Assembly: GCF_022581195.2 (NCBI RefSeq)
Contig: NC_061479.1
Coordinates: 5,022,001 to 5,086,000 of the forward strand
Reading direction: 5' to 3'
Source of the DNA: Helicoverpa zea
Lineage: Eukaryota > Arthropoda > Insecta > Lepidoptera > Noctuidae
Length of the DNA: 64,000 bases
Shown here in pieces: positions 11,797-22,900 of this stretch. The position numbers and the translations under genes are program-made. How positions within the stretch are numbered: the first letter of the stretch is position 1; the number at the start of each line of letters is the position of its first letter. The notes beneath the pieces are model-generated. The model was not told where the DNA came from and did not search any database. It saw nothing but the letters and a program-made list of their open reading frames with translations.

Positions 11797-11890
11797 TCTT
11801 TTCGCAACTGTGTTGGGATCGGCTTCCAGTCTAACCGAATGCAGCTGAGTACCAATGTGCCACGTGGAGAGACTGCCCATCTGACCTCTA
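11797..11890 (-). repeat. SINE family A, reverse fragment
   Basis: Contains TGTTGGGATCGGCTTCCAGT, CTAACCGAATGCAGCTGAGT and ACTGCCCATCTGACCTC. Only the 3' half remains. Confidence 0.8.
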
Positions 11891-11899
11891 AATAGTGCC

Positions 11900-12900
11900 C
11901 ATCCACGTTTTAAACGTGACAGCGCATCTAATTGCTGGTGCATTTTAAACTAAATAACAGTGATTATCAGCTTTGTTATTTCCAAAACAATTTGCTAAGA
12001 TCACGCGTGGAACCAAGACCTGTAATTTTGAAAATATTTGTCAGAATTATTTAATGGTGGAGTTGAAATTGCATGAGTTGGTAGATTCGTAACAGCAATT
12101 TTAGTACCTACCAGTTTACCTGTAGCTGAAATTATATAGTGTAGGTAACTTAAAACTTCTTACGATTATATAGGTACTTGAATAACTTTGTTGAAAGCCA
12201 TTTCGTATGCGAAAGTTATCATCCAACACGATCAGAGCAATAATACCTCTACAAAAATACAATATACCTAATACAAAAATGCCAACAAAACTGTCGGGCT
12301 TTTTAATATTGCAATTTCAAAATTATAATCTTAGCTGACAAGTTTTTGAAAGTAAATGTTAAAACAAAGCTAATTAAAACGTTAAATTAAAACAAAGCGA
12401 GTTTCGAGAACAAAACATGAACAAAACGCAGTTTTGACATTTGACAACTTGACATTTACTTTAGAGAAGACTTGTTCTCGCTGTCGATGTACTATACCGC
12501 TATTTAGTTTTACGACGAGTGATTGGTTGAAATACGCGCTGCTCGACTTGTAGCCAATAAGAAAATGTGTCTATAACGGTACTTATTGTCAGTCACCTAA
12601 AATTTAATTAAACAAAGAAAACATTTCTAATCACATAATGTATTGATTGATCGTACAAAATATTTTGTATTCTGTCTGCTATTTCTTGTAAAAACATTAA
12701 CGAATTTATTAGGACAGTATTAAAAGTTTCCTATTTCCTTGTTAACGTTATTATTACTCTTTGAAATAAGTATCAGAACGGAAATTCAAGCCAGTTTTTG
12801 GTGACACTTCATATAAAATAATTTCACGACAATAAAAAACAAAAAAAATCAACTACTTCCTCATAAAAAGTGTTCCGATTTCAAATTAGAGCGACCAAAG
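11900..12900. promoter_or_regulatory. Upstream region of Vps37A, no element recognised
   Basis: About 1 kb of AT-rich sequence before the Vps37A start. Two CCAAT-type words occur (ATTGG near 12523 and CCAAT near 12555). No TATA box or initiator can be fixed with confidence. The promoter probably lies within the last 400 bp, judging only by position. Confidence 0.3.
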
Positions 12901-14920
12901 ATGCTGCCACGGCAGTACTACGGGGAACAAGAGATGCGAAAACGTCAAATAGATACGCTAAAAATTTTCAACGATCACGTAGTCGAAGTGAAGGATAATG
13001 CTGAATATCGCGTCGAATTCATAGCTGACGCTAAAAATATGAGCTTAACAGTGGTACTAGGACCAGAATTTCCTAATGAAAAGCCTTCAATTTTCGTTAA
13101 CCCGCCGATACCTCATCCGTGGATTGGTGAAAACTCCAATCAAGTTATAGGTGCCCCTGGTCTGTTGAACTATACGTTACATTCAGATTTAGGTCGTGTA
13201 GTCCAAGCTATTATAAGGGAGTTTCAGAAATCGATGCCTAAGCTCTCAAATTCTGAAGAAGTGCCAAAAAGTAATGATGTGAGCCCTCAAGCGAACTTTA
13301 ATGTACAATCAATGATATTTCCTGAGTTAAATGATTGCTGTGTTGAAGAGTTGCAGGAGATATTGCATAATACTGATTTACAGGTATGTTTTTTAACTGT
13401 TTAATATGTTAAAACTGACTGTTCCATGGTAACTTTTATTCGTAAGACAAGTCTTGTTTATTTGAACAATTGAAACTAGAGATCAGCTGGACCAATTCTC
13501 ATGGCTTTTGATTTGTGTTTCTCTTCTTCCTGATTAACAGAATAAACACCAAAAGAGGTGTGTTATTGTATGTATGTACCAATCTGTGTCTTTCTGTATG
13601 TTTATGGTTTTATAGCTCATAAACAAATGAACCAAATTGGATGTGCCTTTATATACATTTTATCTATACAAAATCACATGAGTTTCATATAAGATTTAAA
13701 TAAGTTTTCTACACACATAATTCAAATATCTATCACACTTGATTATTTCATTGAGAAGAACCAACAGAAACACCATGGCCCCAACTTTTATTAAAAAAAA
13801 AAGTTTTCTTATCTTACAGTATAAGTTATCCCTGAGGAAAGTCATACAATACAAAAGAAGATAATATCAAAACTTTTTTATTTTCAGGACAAAATAATAG
13901 AAGTAAACCCCCAACTCGTAGAAATGGACCTCGAAACGGAAGAACTAATGAACAGTATCGAGAACATAGCCCAAGAAAATATTGCAAAACAGCAACAGTT
14001 AGACGATTTAAAGACTGAAGTTATCGACCGCATATCAACCATCGTTCAGATGAAGATGAACTTTGAAGAGTTGAACCGTAAGCATATGAAGTTAGCGGAG
14101 ATGTATGATCCGCATCGGATTAGAGATTGCTTGAAGGAGGCTGCGTTAAAGGCTGATGAGGAGTCCGAGGTTATTGCGGAGCAGTTCTTGACAGGTATGT
14201 GTCTTCTTTATTGCAGACCAAAAACTAAGCTAAGTTAGGCCCGTTGTCAATTTTGACAATGGTCAAATTGACAGTTTTTTTTTTATTTTATTCTGAAATT
14301 GTACTGTGCGTTAAACTAACTGGTACTTCAACAACGAATTTTAAACTGATTAATTTTACTTTAACTAGAATTTACCCCTAACCTTGATGTAACCGAGCTT
14401 TGAACAACCGGGCCTTAGTTTGGCTTAGCTTGCATAGCTGACACAGTTTTCTACCTCTATGTGTGTGCAGACCTCAAACTATGCAAACTAAGTACAGAAG
14501 TATGAAAAGCAGTTAAAGCAAGCTAAGCTGAACAAAGCTAAGCTAAATTAGCTTAGCTCTAGGTCTGAACTGCTAAAGCCAAATATGATAAAAACAGAAC
14601 TACCCTTTTATGTATAACATTTTCAATTTGTGGAGAAGATTAGTTTTTATCTATTCTCTTTTCTCACACTCTTATTATAAAGGTGAAAGTTTGAGTATGT
14701 GTATGTCTGTTACTACTTCATGCGCGTGCGCAAACAGCTGCACGTTTGTTTATGAAACTTGTAATAAAATAGCAATTATTGTTTTACAGGTAACATGCCA
14801 GTAGAAACCTTCATAGCGAAGTTTGCCGAAAAAAGAGGTCTCGGTCAAGCTAGACGGGCGAGAGAAGAACGGATTGCACATCAACTGGCACAATTAGACA
14901 GAGCCACGACCAAAAGCTAA
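12901..14920 (+). CDS. Vps37A: Vacuolar protein sorting-associated protein 37A (ESCRT-I subunit), 3 exons, 306 aa
   Basis: Exons 12901-13383, 13888-14194 and 14790-14920 join in frame (CAG|GTATGT, TTTTCAG|GAC, ACAG|GTATGT, TTTACAG|GT). Residues 1 to about 115 form an N-terminal region like the UEV fold of Vps37A proteins: F-P-N-E-K-P-S-I, P-P-I-P-H-P-W and H-S-D-L-G-R-V-V match that family. Residues from about 145 to the end are the Mod(r) helical hairpin domain, with the coiled-coil stretch coded by exon 2 and the conserved end F-L-T-G-N-M-P-V-E-T-F-I followed by R-R-A-R-E-E-R. Vps37 binds TSG101 and VPS28 in ESCRT-I, which sorts ubiquitylated cargo into multivesicular endosomes. The length is shorter than vertebrate Vps37A. 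The first ATG follows a stop-rich leader and fits the family start. No neighbour suggests co-regulation. Confidence 0.93.
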
Positions 14921-15159
14921 AAGAAAAAAACATTCCAATTGACAGCTGTCATAGCTGTCAATGTCAAAATTGCCGCCAATTTTTGTAAAGATGGCGCTAT
15001 TTATTAAGCTTTGTTGTTGATTTTGTGTTGTGATTGAAATGTAGGATAAATATGTAATCTTTGAATGGGATAGTGCAATGTGAAAACTTTGAACTAAATA
15101 CCTACACTACACAATTGGTTATAGTATCATAACTGATGATTTAATGAGAGCGCGCCCAA

Positions 15160-15501
15160 GGGCGCGATTCTACTAATTGTACGCGACATACGATTCACAT
15201 TCGACTGAGATCCAATCACGACTCAATTACGATTGAAGCGTATGTGGCATTCCGCTATTTTTTCTTTAAAATAAACGCTTTTATCCGTTTCTGTGATTCA
15301 ATAATGAATCATATAAATGAATATAAATGAATCATATAAAATCATAATGTCTGCAAGTTATTTACGATTGCAATAAGATTAGAGCAAATTAACGTATAGA
15401 CCATTTGGTCATTTGGCAAACCAATCGAATGTCATTGGAAAACGATTGGTAAACAATTTCTATTCAATTTTGATATTATTAACTTAGGAGAATCGGGCCC
15501 C
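15160..15501 (+). mobile_element. GGGGCCCGATTCTCC MITE, copy 3, decayed
   Basis: Left end altered to GGCGCGATTCTACTAA; right end TTAGGAGAATCGGGCCCC. It has internal deletions and a small duplicated ATATAAATGAATC word near 15310. It lies about 240 bp past the Vps37A stop. Confidence 0.85.
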
Positions 15502-15778
15502 AGTTGTGTTTTTGTTTGGATATTTATAAACACTTCTGCAATTAGTATTTATAAGGCTGTTCGCCTATATCAGACTTTTTGTTGCACAGAAAATCTGACC
15601 GATATTTGTAGGACGTTCTGACTAAGATTTTCTGACCAACTTTTTGTAGGACGGGTTCGTTGCGGTATTGTTCTATTTTCCTCCTACAAAACATTGGTCA
15701 CCGATTATTGGACGTGCATGAAATAATGTAGGATATCCATGTGTAAATGTATGGTTACAATATGATGTATAAGAACAT

Positions 15779-17117
15779 GTACCGTGAAACCGGCCAACAT
15801 TGCCCTTAGCGGATATCTTTGCCCGAACACGAAAAATAACTAAAATCATGAATTTTAAATAAATGTATAAAGCTGACCACATTTTTTAATCTTTAGGGTA
15901 AACTTGAACATTTTTCTGGTAACACTAAATATTAGTTTCGTTGTTAACTTCACTCAGTCGTCGGCGAGACATGATAGAAGCAGGACTAGTGTGAGGTGGT
16001 GCCAAAATCTTGTTTTACGTTTTTACACATTGTCAGCGTACGACATCACTCAGGTAAGTTATTTCAATATTAGAGTAATAATAAGTATCATGTTTCATTT
16101 CTTTGCTATTTTCAGATCATTAGAACATCAAATCTTCAAGATAATGAGGTGGGCAATGATTCCCGAAGTTGCGTGAATATAGGAGTGACAACATTGCCCA
16201 CTGCGAAAACAGTGTTAGGGTTGGCACCCATTATAGTATTTTTAAATTAAAAATTTATACTCCTACCTAGGTACCTAATTTATTAGAAATTGGTTATCAT
16301 AATATATGAGCATTTGATACAGAGGACTGAGAAACATGTTACGGCCAAAGTTCTAAGTAGGCATGAGTATAAATGCGGATGGCTATATGAGCAGGTAAGA
16401 AAAGATCAAATAACCAATGGAGGGATTGTGCAAATGATTATAATATGTATTTATGACTAAAATAGAAAGGGAGTAAATACTAAGATGATAGTTGATACCG
16501 AGTTTTGGAAGAAGACATGCTGCGCTGACCTCATATAAATTGGGATAAGGGCAGAAAAATGATAATATTTCTGAGACTATACTCATAGTCTCATACCTTC
16601 AATTATAACTATTGTATTTGATTGATTAGTAATAATAAAAGAATTGACTGATTATTAACAATAAAGGATTATATATGAAGAGATAATTATTTATCACATA
16701 AATGTGTATCAACCCTAACCCACCGTTTTAGTTTGTATGAAAAAGTAGCTGGTGTGTATTGTAACATTGCCCACCTCAGAAAAATAAAAAAATAAGCGTG
16801 TTTGACATATTGATCAAGAGAGATGGCAACATTGCATAATTCACTAAAACATATCTTATTGCCAAAGCCTTAGAACTGAAAGTTTTAGAGAAAATGAAGG
16901 TGAGCAATGTTGGACGGTTGTGCGTATAATTTTGCCCAGCTATTTAAGCGCCTTTTTCTAAGATTCTGTTATAGTTAGAAGCACCAAATTTTGCAATTTA
17001 AAGCCTTTAATAGTAATTGCTACTATAGTCGACTTCATACACGTTTCCGGTGTTTTATTTTTGCAAAATCTCAAAAACAAGGAAAAAAGCGGGCAATGAT
17101 GGCCGGTTTCACGGTAC
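15779..17117. mobile_element. Non-autonomous DNA element with ACCGTGAAACCGGCC ends
   Basis: 15779 begins GTACCGTGAAACCGGCCAAC followed by ATTGCCC; the complement ends at 17117 with one mismatch in about 27 bp. Inside, the terminal word AACATTGCCCAC or close variants recurs near 16190, 16763, 16828 and 16900, like iterated transposase-binding sites. No open frame looks like a transposase. Superfamily not recognised. Confidence 0.75.
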
Positions 17118-17202
17118 TCAACTATTTATTACTATGAATGAAATGTTTATAACTTTGTGATAAATTATTAAAAATAATTCGCATTTACTCTGATTTTTAT
17201 TT

Positions 17203-18382
17203 CATGCCACATTATACCGGCACCGCAACACAACAGCACCGCTCCACACCAGCATTTTACTTGTCATTCAATTTAGAGCATTAAATCGTGTATAGTATAA
17301 TATATTTCATAATGTCAATATGAAAAATCCAACGGCGGGTAGTCAGCGCGCTTGGCGCTACCACACAACTCGACTCGCGGCCCGCGTGCTGCAAGCGGAC
17401 CGTATGCGCATCAGTGGCGGCGTAGCATCGGGTGGCGTCCGGGGCGGACTACTTATTGACGACAAAATATAATTACGTAGTAAAAAAAAAAAAATCATTC
17501 ATAATTAATACGAAAGTACTCAAACAAGTTTTAAAAAAAAACGACCGGAAAGTGAAGCAACTGCGAGCGTAGCGAGCTGGAAATTTGTTGAGATTTGAGA
17601 CACAAAAGTCCTTCACCTTCGCTTACAAATAGCGCCTAAATAGCTTAGAAGTATCCACTGTAAAGTGATATTTTTATTTTTGAGGATTCTAATTTAACTC
17701 AGAATTAAGCACAAATTAAAAAAAACCGTGACTGAAGCGAGTGTCAGTTGTTTTTGCTACTTCGGTGCTTTAACTTTTCCTAAAAAAGGGCAAAAAGCGC
17801 AGAACAATTTAGAAATGAAGAGAATCCGCGAGCGAAGCGAGCGGATTTTTTTTTCTAACTTTGAGGAATTAATTTAAGTAATCAGATAAAAGCAACAATA
17901 GAAGAGAAGGGTGAAGTCGGACTGAGAGGGATGACCGCCTAGGATGTCTCGCGCATGCACTGTTGTGGTTTTGTTTAAAATTTGAATATCGCGCAGTAAA
18001 TGGTAGTAAACCTAGGCTTTGCAGATTAGAATGGCACCCTTAGTGACTTGTGCCTTCTGCCCGCGCCATCCTGGTCGTGCAGATATGTGCCGACCAAGAT
18101 GGCACTCCCCGAGATGTGGCACCCGGGGCGGACTTTACGCCGCTACTGCTCATGCTCATTACGCGCCGACTCCGAGTCGGCAGCGGAGCAAGCCCTAGGT
18201 GTGTTCAATCATAACTGTCTTAAAATAATATTGAGTTTGCGGTGACAGCAAGCTTACACCTCGCGGCCGGCGAGCTTGCACCTTGCGGACAACGCGTAGT
18301 TAGCGCGCTGGCAGCCAGCCGTAGTCTTAATTCGACCGTGCTGCAGTTGTGCTATTGCGGTGCCGGTATAATGTACCATGAC
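17203..18382. mobile_element. Non-autonomous DNA element with ACATTATACCGGCACCGCAA ends
   Basis: The ends share ACATTATACCGGCACCGCAA as an inverted repeat, extended outwards by TCATG with two mismatches between. Two GC-rich blocks near each end (about 17335-17455 and 18040-18365) contrast with an AT-rich middle holding GCGAGCGAAGCGAGCGG words. Its interior open frames have no known motif. Confidence 0.7.
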
Positions 18383-18904
18383 CTTTAGAGGTAATCCCTA
18401 AAAACATTATCACATTGATTTTTCCAAGTAAAAATAAAACTAAACACTTTCTTAACAAAATGTTTATTATTTCGAATAAAATACATTGCACCAAAAATAC
18501 TGGAATGTAAGTACACTCGCTTCATGTTGAAGGATCTCGCAAACATACATGAAATTAGAAAATACAAAACATCCGAATTTAGAACATCCTTTTTAGAAGG
18601 TTGGTTAAGAATAATACCTGCTTAAAATAAAACCAACTTATTGTTTCTATATTTATTGCTGACAATACTTATGGTGTTGCCATGCATGTCTTATAACGGC
18701 AGAAATAAGTCCTTATTGAATTAAAATAAAAAACTAAGAAATTAATTATTGGACACAGTATTACGTAAAATTAAATTATAACAAGATTGAGCACAAATAA
18801 ATGCTATTTTGTGTGGATCAACCATAAACAAAGAGTAAAAGGTTGTGGAATGTAAATCTAGTCTTTACTATTTTATATTTTCACATGAAGAAACTTGTCA
18901 TCAT

Positions 18905-19032
18905 CTGCCTTTTCCCAAATATGTTGAGATCGGCTTCCAGTCCAACCGGGTGCAGCTTTCCAAAAAGCGACTGCCTATCTGGCCTCCTCGACCCAGTTAC
19001 CTGGGCAACCCAATACCCCTTGGTAAGACTGG
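18905..19032 (-). repeat. SINE family A, reverse fragment
   Basis: Contains TTTTCCCAAATATGTTGAGA, TCGGCTTCCAGTCCAACCGG and AACCCAATACCCCTTGGTAA. Confidence 0.8.
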
Positions 19033-19427
19033 GATTGATTTTACATGAAACAGCTTTTAACTTTTATTAGATAGAAGTATAATAATTAAAACTACAAATA
19101 CAACATTACAATCATTCCCTGGCATTTCGCCCTCTTACATTAAATTTTGGCCCAATTCTATATAACATACTTTTTTTTTCATCCAAAGATTATTATCTAA
19201 GTATAGCTTAACTAAAGCCCATAGACACATCAGCATTATATGCATACTTTACTATCAGTTAAACGTTAATAATATAAGTTTTTCTTAGTAAAAAATGGAC
19301 GAAAATACATAATACAAGAGATTCAATAAAAATACCAAAAATTAAGTAAATATTCAAAAAATCTAAAAGATATAGAAAAATAATTTAAATCAGTTTTTAT
19401 AGAAATTAGATTTTCGATTTTGAAAAA

Positions 19428-19736
19428 GCGCTTTCACACTAGCGGATTTTTATCATGATTTAAAAAATATGCCTGGTTTTAAACGTCAACTTTCTCACCA
19501 ATAGTTTTTAGGCTACCGGCACCCGTCACGTCAGACTTAGGACAGATAATATGGGTCGATTCTTTGTAGGACAAGAATTTTCTAACCTACTTTTTTAGCA
19601 GGACATGTGCGTTATCAGTGATTATCCGACGGCTAAGCTTAATTTCTTCTTTCGGAACGACAGTTGTTAATAATGACAGACGTATACGCGCGACATCGCC
19701 CGAAACGAGCGGAAAATAAGCTAGTGTGAAAACGCT
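19428..19736. mobile_element. MITE with GCGxTTTCACACTAGC ends
   Basis: Left end AAGCGCTTTCACACTAGCGG; the right end read in reverse is CAGCGTTTTCACACTAGC. The interior carries TCCGACGG and TTGTAGGACAAG words. A related end, TTCACACTAGCGGATTTTTT, occurs alone near 38410. No coding capacity. Confidence 0.65.
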
Positions 19737-19813
19737 GTTATGAACTACCAAAAAGTAGACCATAGGTGGTTTCGAAGGAGATTCATATTATTACAAAAAT
19801 AATGTTCAGTACT

Positions 19814-19819
19814 TTTATT
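19814..19819 (-). terminator. Polyadenylation signal of the fatty acyl-CoA reductase gene
   Basis: AATAAA on the minus strand, about 140 bases beyond the reductase stop codon at 19960-19962. It is the first canonical hexamer met downstream. Confidence 0.5.
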
Positions 19820-19959
19820 TTTTCAACAGGTTTTCAAAAACAATTTTGAAGTACTTTTTTCCCCAAACACTGTTAGTCATTGTTTCAAAGGAGATTCATA
19901 TCAAAAAGCCATTAAATTCAAAAACTTTTACGTACTTTTAAGTAGTTATTTCTATATAT

Positions 19960-22900
19960 TTAAAGTAAATTATAAAGTACATATATAATAGGTGCTATCC
20001 AAGCACTGGTGGCGAGGGTTAATCCTGTCTGCCAAGCGAAGATATACCACAGTAGACCCATGATGAAGAGTTGCCATATCACGTGGAATACTAGGAGACT
20101 GGAATTGAGAAAATATTATATTAATTAATGTATGTAACTTTATTTATTTTTTAAATATGCACACATTTTTTTTTCAATATTGTTACAAAAACCGGCTATA
20201 TATGAGTTGGACTTTCACATGAAGGTTTCCATAATATAGAAATATTATAAAAAGGAACCATATTATTATGTTATTGGTTTAAATATTAAAGTTGTATGTG
20301 TTGGTTAAATATTGGATAGTATTTAAACAAGTGACTGTGAATTAAAATTTTAAGTGTCAAAATTAATTAATTTGGGTTATATAATTACTAAGTGAGCGAC
20401 TGACTGCAAGTGACGAAAAATCAACAGAATAGTATCTTACAAACATTAATTTGAGTTACTTAAAATACAAAATGAGTAGCTTCATAATATTTGAGCGACT
20501 TAATGTTTGTTTGAGTGTCAACGGTACGTTCTGCATTTTTTTCAATATTTGGCTAATGTATTTTTTATACTGAGCGGCATTTTATCTTAAATGAAGTGTT
20601 TCGAATACAAAAGGTGTGAAATTAATTACATTAGACACATTTCCTAGGAAATCTATACATTTCCTAAATAGTAATCGGAAATGTATAATTAAGATATCAA
20701 GGGGTAAGCGGGGGATAGCGGAGCGAGGGAATGGGATTGAAGCGAAACATGCAAGCAGGCATGCAGCATGGAAGCACAATGCAACATGCAGCAAGCATGG
20801 CTTCTGTCACGGCTCCGGCGCTGCGGGGCTCCGGCGGTCCCATGCGAGCTTATCGTCGCAGATGGTTTCCACGCTCACCACCGCAGCTTCGGCTTACTGC
20901 AGCCTCAGCCGCGGCGGCGAGCGCTGGAACTACCTGCGCCTCAGCTCGCAGGCCGCCTCGCCCCTCCGCGCCTACGCGGTTTTGAATTGCACTCTAGGGG
21001 TAGGGCAAACAAGACTACGTGGAGTCGGTTTTGCAGTGATTCGTTTTCAAAATTCTTTAAAATAGAATATCAGGAACCAATAATCATTAATAAAGAAGCT
21101 TACAAAACTTTGCTCAAAGTGAACTATTTAGTAGTACGTTATGTATAACCTCACTTAGAAAAATCGATTCTATCTTAATATTGAAGTTGCCCTCTCTGTA
21201 TTTCCATTCGCTCACTTAGTAATGTAGTCGCTCGGATAAAATTTTAATATATGAAATGGATTTATCACAATTCACTTTTTGTAAGCTCGTTCTGGATTTT
21301 ATTATCCCACCCAAAACAAAAATGTGAAAGACTGCCAAGTTCGATAATATGGGAATGCTTCGCCTATAAAAGAAGTGAGATCTGAATAAGTACCAAGTTC
21401 CATACACATACCTCAGTTAAAAATAGTTACTTTTTAATGATGTTACTTGGAAAGTTTTCATACACCTTGTTATAAACCTACTAAACGCAATGAATCAAGT
21501 ATTTAATTTTCTATTAAAACTTGCCAAGTAACATCATTAAAAAGTAACTATTTTTAACTGAGGTATGTGTATGGAACTTGGTACTTATTCAGATCTCACT
21601 TCTTTTATAGGCGAAGCATTCCCATATTATCGAACTTGGCAGTCTTTCACATTTTTGTTTTGGGTGGGATTTCATTTATTTTTGTAAGGTTGTTTATTTT
21701 ATTATTTTCTTATGATGAAGTTAGTTAAAGGAATGTCTCATTTATACTATCTTTTAGATTATTTAATATGCACTATGTTTCTTACAAAGAAATGAACTAG
21801 ATTAACTAAATAGACTAGATTTACCAACTGACTGACATGACATGTTATCATATATTATGTTCGTTGATCAAAGTTACACATTCGTTATTTTCGAAAGTGA
21901 TTCACACTTGGCCGTTTTCAGATTTTTACTTTACTTTGACTAAATACAAACCTTTGTACCATTCGAAGATATATTATATAAATATAGATAAATTTAGTAG
22001 TTTTAGTTCCTTAGGGGTATAAATTTACACCGGGTATAAAACACCTTCATTATTTTGAAACCGACTCACACTTGGCCATTTTCAGATTTTTCCCTTTACC
22101 TTGACATAAAGACCTACCTCCATGCCAAATTTCAAGTCAATACGACCATTGGAAGTGGTCTAGGTTTTTAATGAGTGAGTCAGTGAATCAGTCAGTCAGT
22201 AACCGTCTTACCACAAAAACTTTTAAACGTCAGTTTATGCCTTGTCTAAAAAAATGTCAAATTATGACGTTGACATATGGTTCATTTTGCAGCCAAAATT
22301 TTATTAGACAAGTGTAAAACAGGGTTTAAAGTTTTTGTAGTAAGGCCCTGAGTGTTTAGTAAAAATAGCGATTTTCTGACGTCAATATCTCAAGACCTAC
22401 AATAGGTATATTAATGAAATTTTGTATTTTAGATAAGTGAGGGGGTCTCAATAGATACTAGAAATTTGATATGCGTAAATAAAATAGATTTTGAGTTACA
22501 GGGAGGTCGAATTTGGCCCGAAATGGTTCGTGTAATATAACCCACGGCCGGTGTGTCGCTTTTTTTGCTCGAACTTGGCGGACACACTGCCGTGTGTCTA
22601 GATTATAGTTCGGCCATTCAGAGAATGCGTTCCTGACACGTCGCGATTGAACTGACGACGTAACTACATTCATTGATTATTGATATAATAATGTTGTTTT
22701 AATGCTCCTCAATTGTTAAAACGGTAAACAACCAGCAAAAATATTTTTATCGTAACTGCAACGCCATTGCAAAGTTACGTCGTCAGTTCAATCGCGACGT
22801 GTCAGGAACGCATTCTCTGAATGGCCGAACTATAATCAATATTCGTTGTTAGTTTGATTAATTTTTCGCTTACTCAAATTCATACCGCTCAAGTTATTAA

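Noticed and set aside
15904..16176. 90-codon plus-strand frame
   Set aside because: Lies inside a non-autonomous DNA element, has no transposase motif and no homologous pattern.
20616..21148. Three overlapping plus-strand frames of 84-149 codons
   Set aside because: They exist because the GC-rich repeat module has few stops; the second copy at 63.6 kb shifts frame through indels, so no one frame is conserved.
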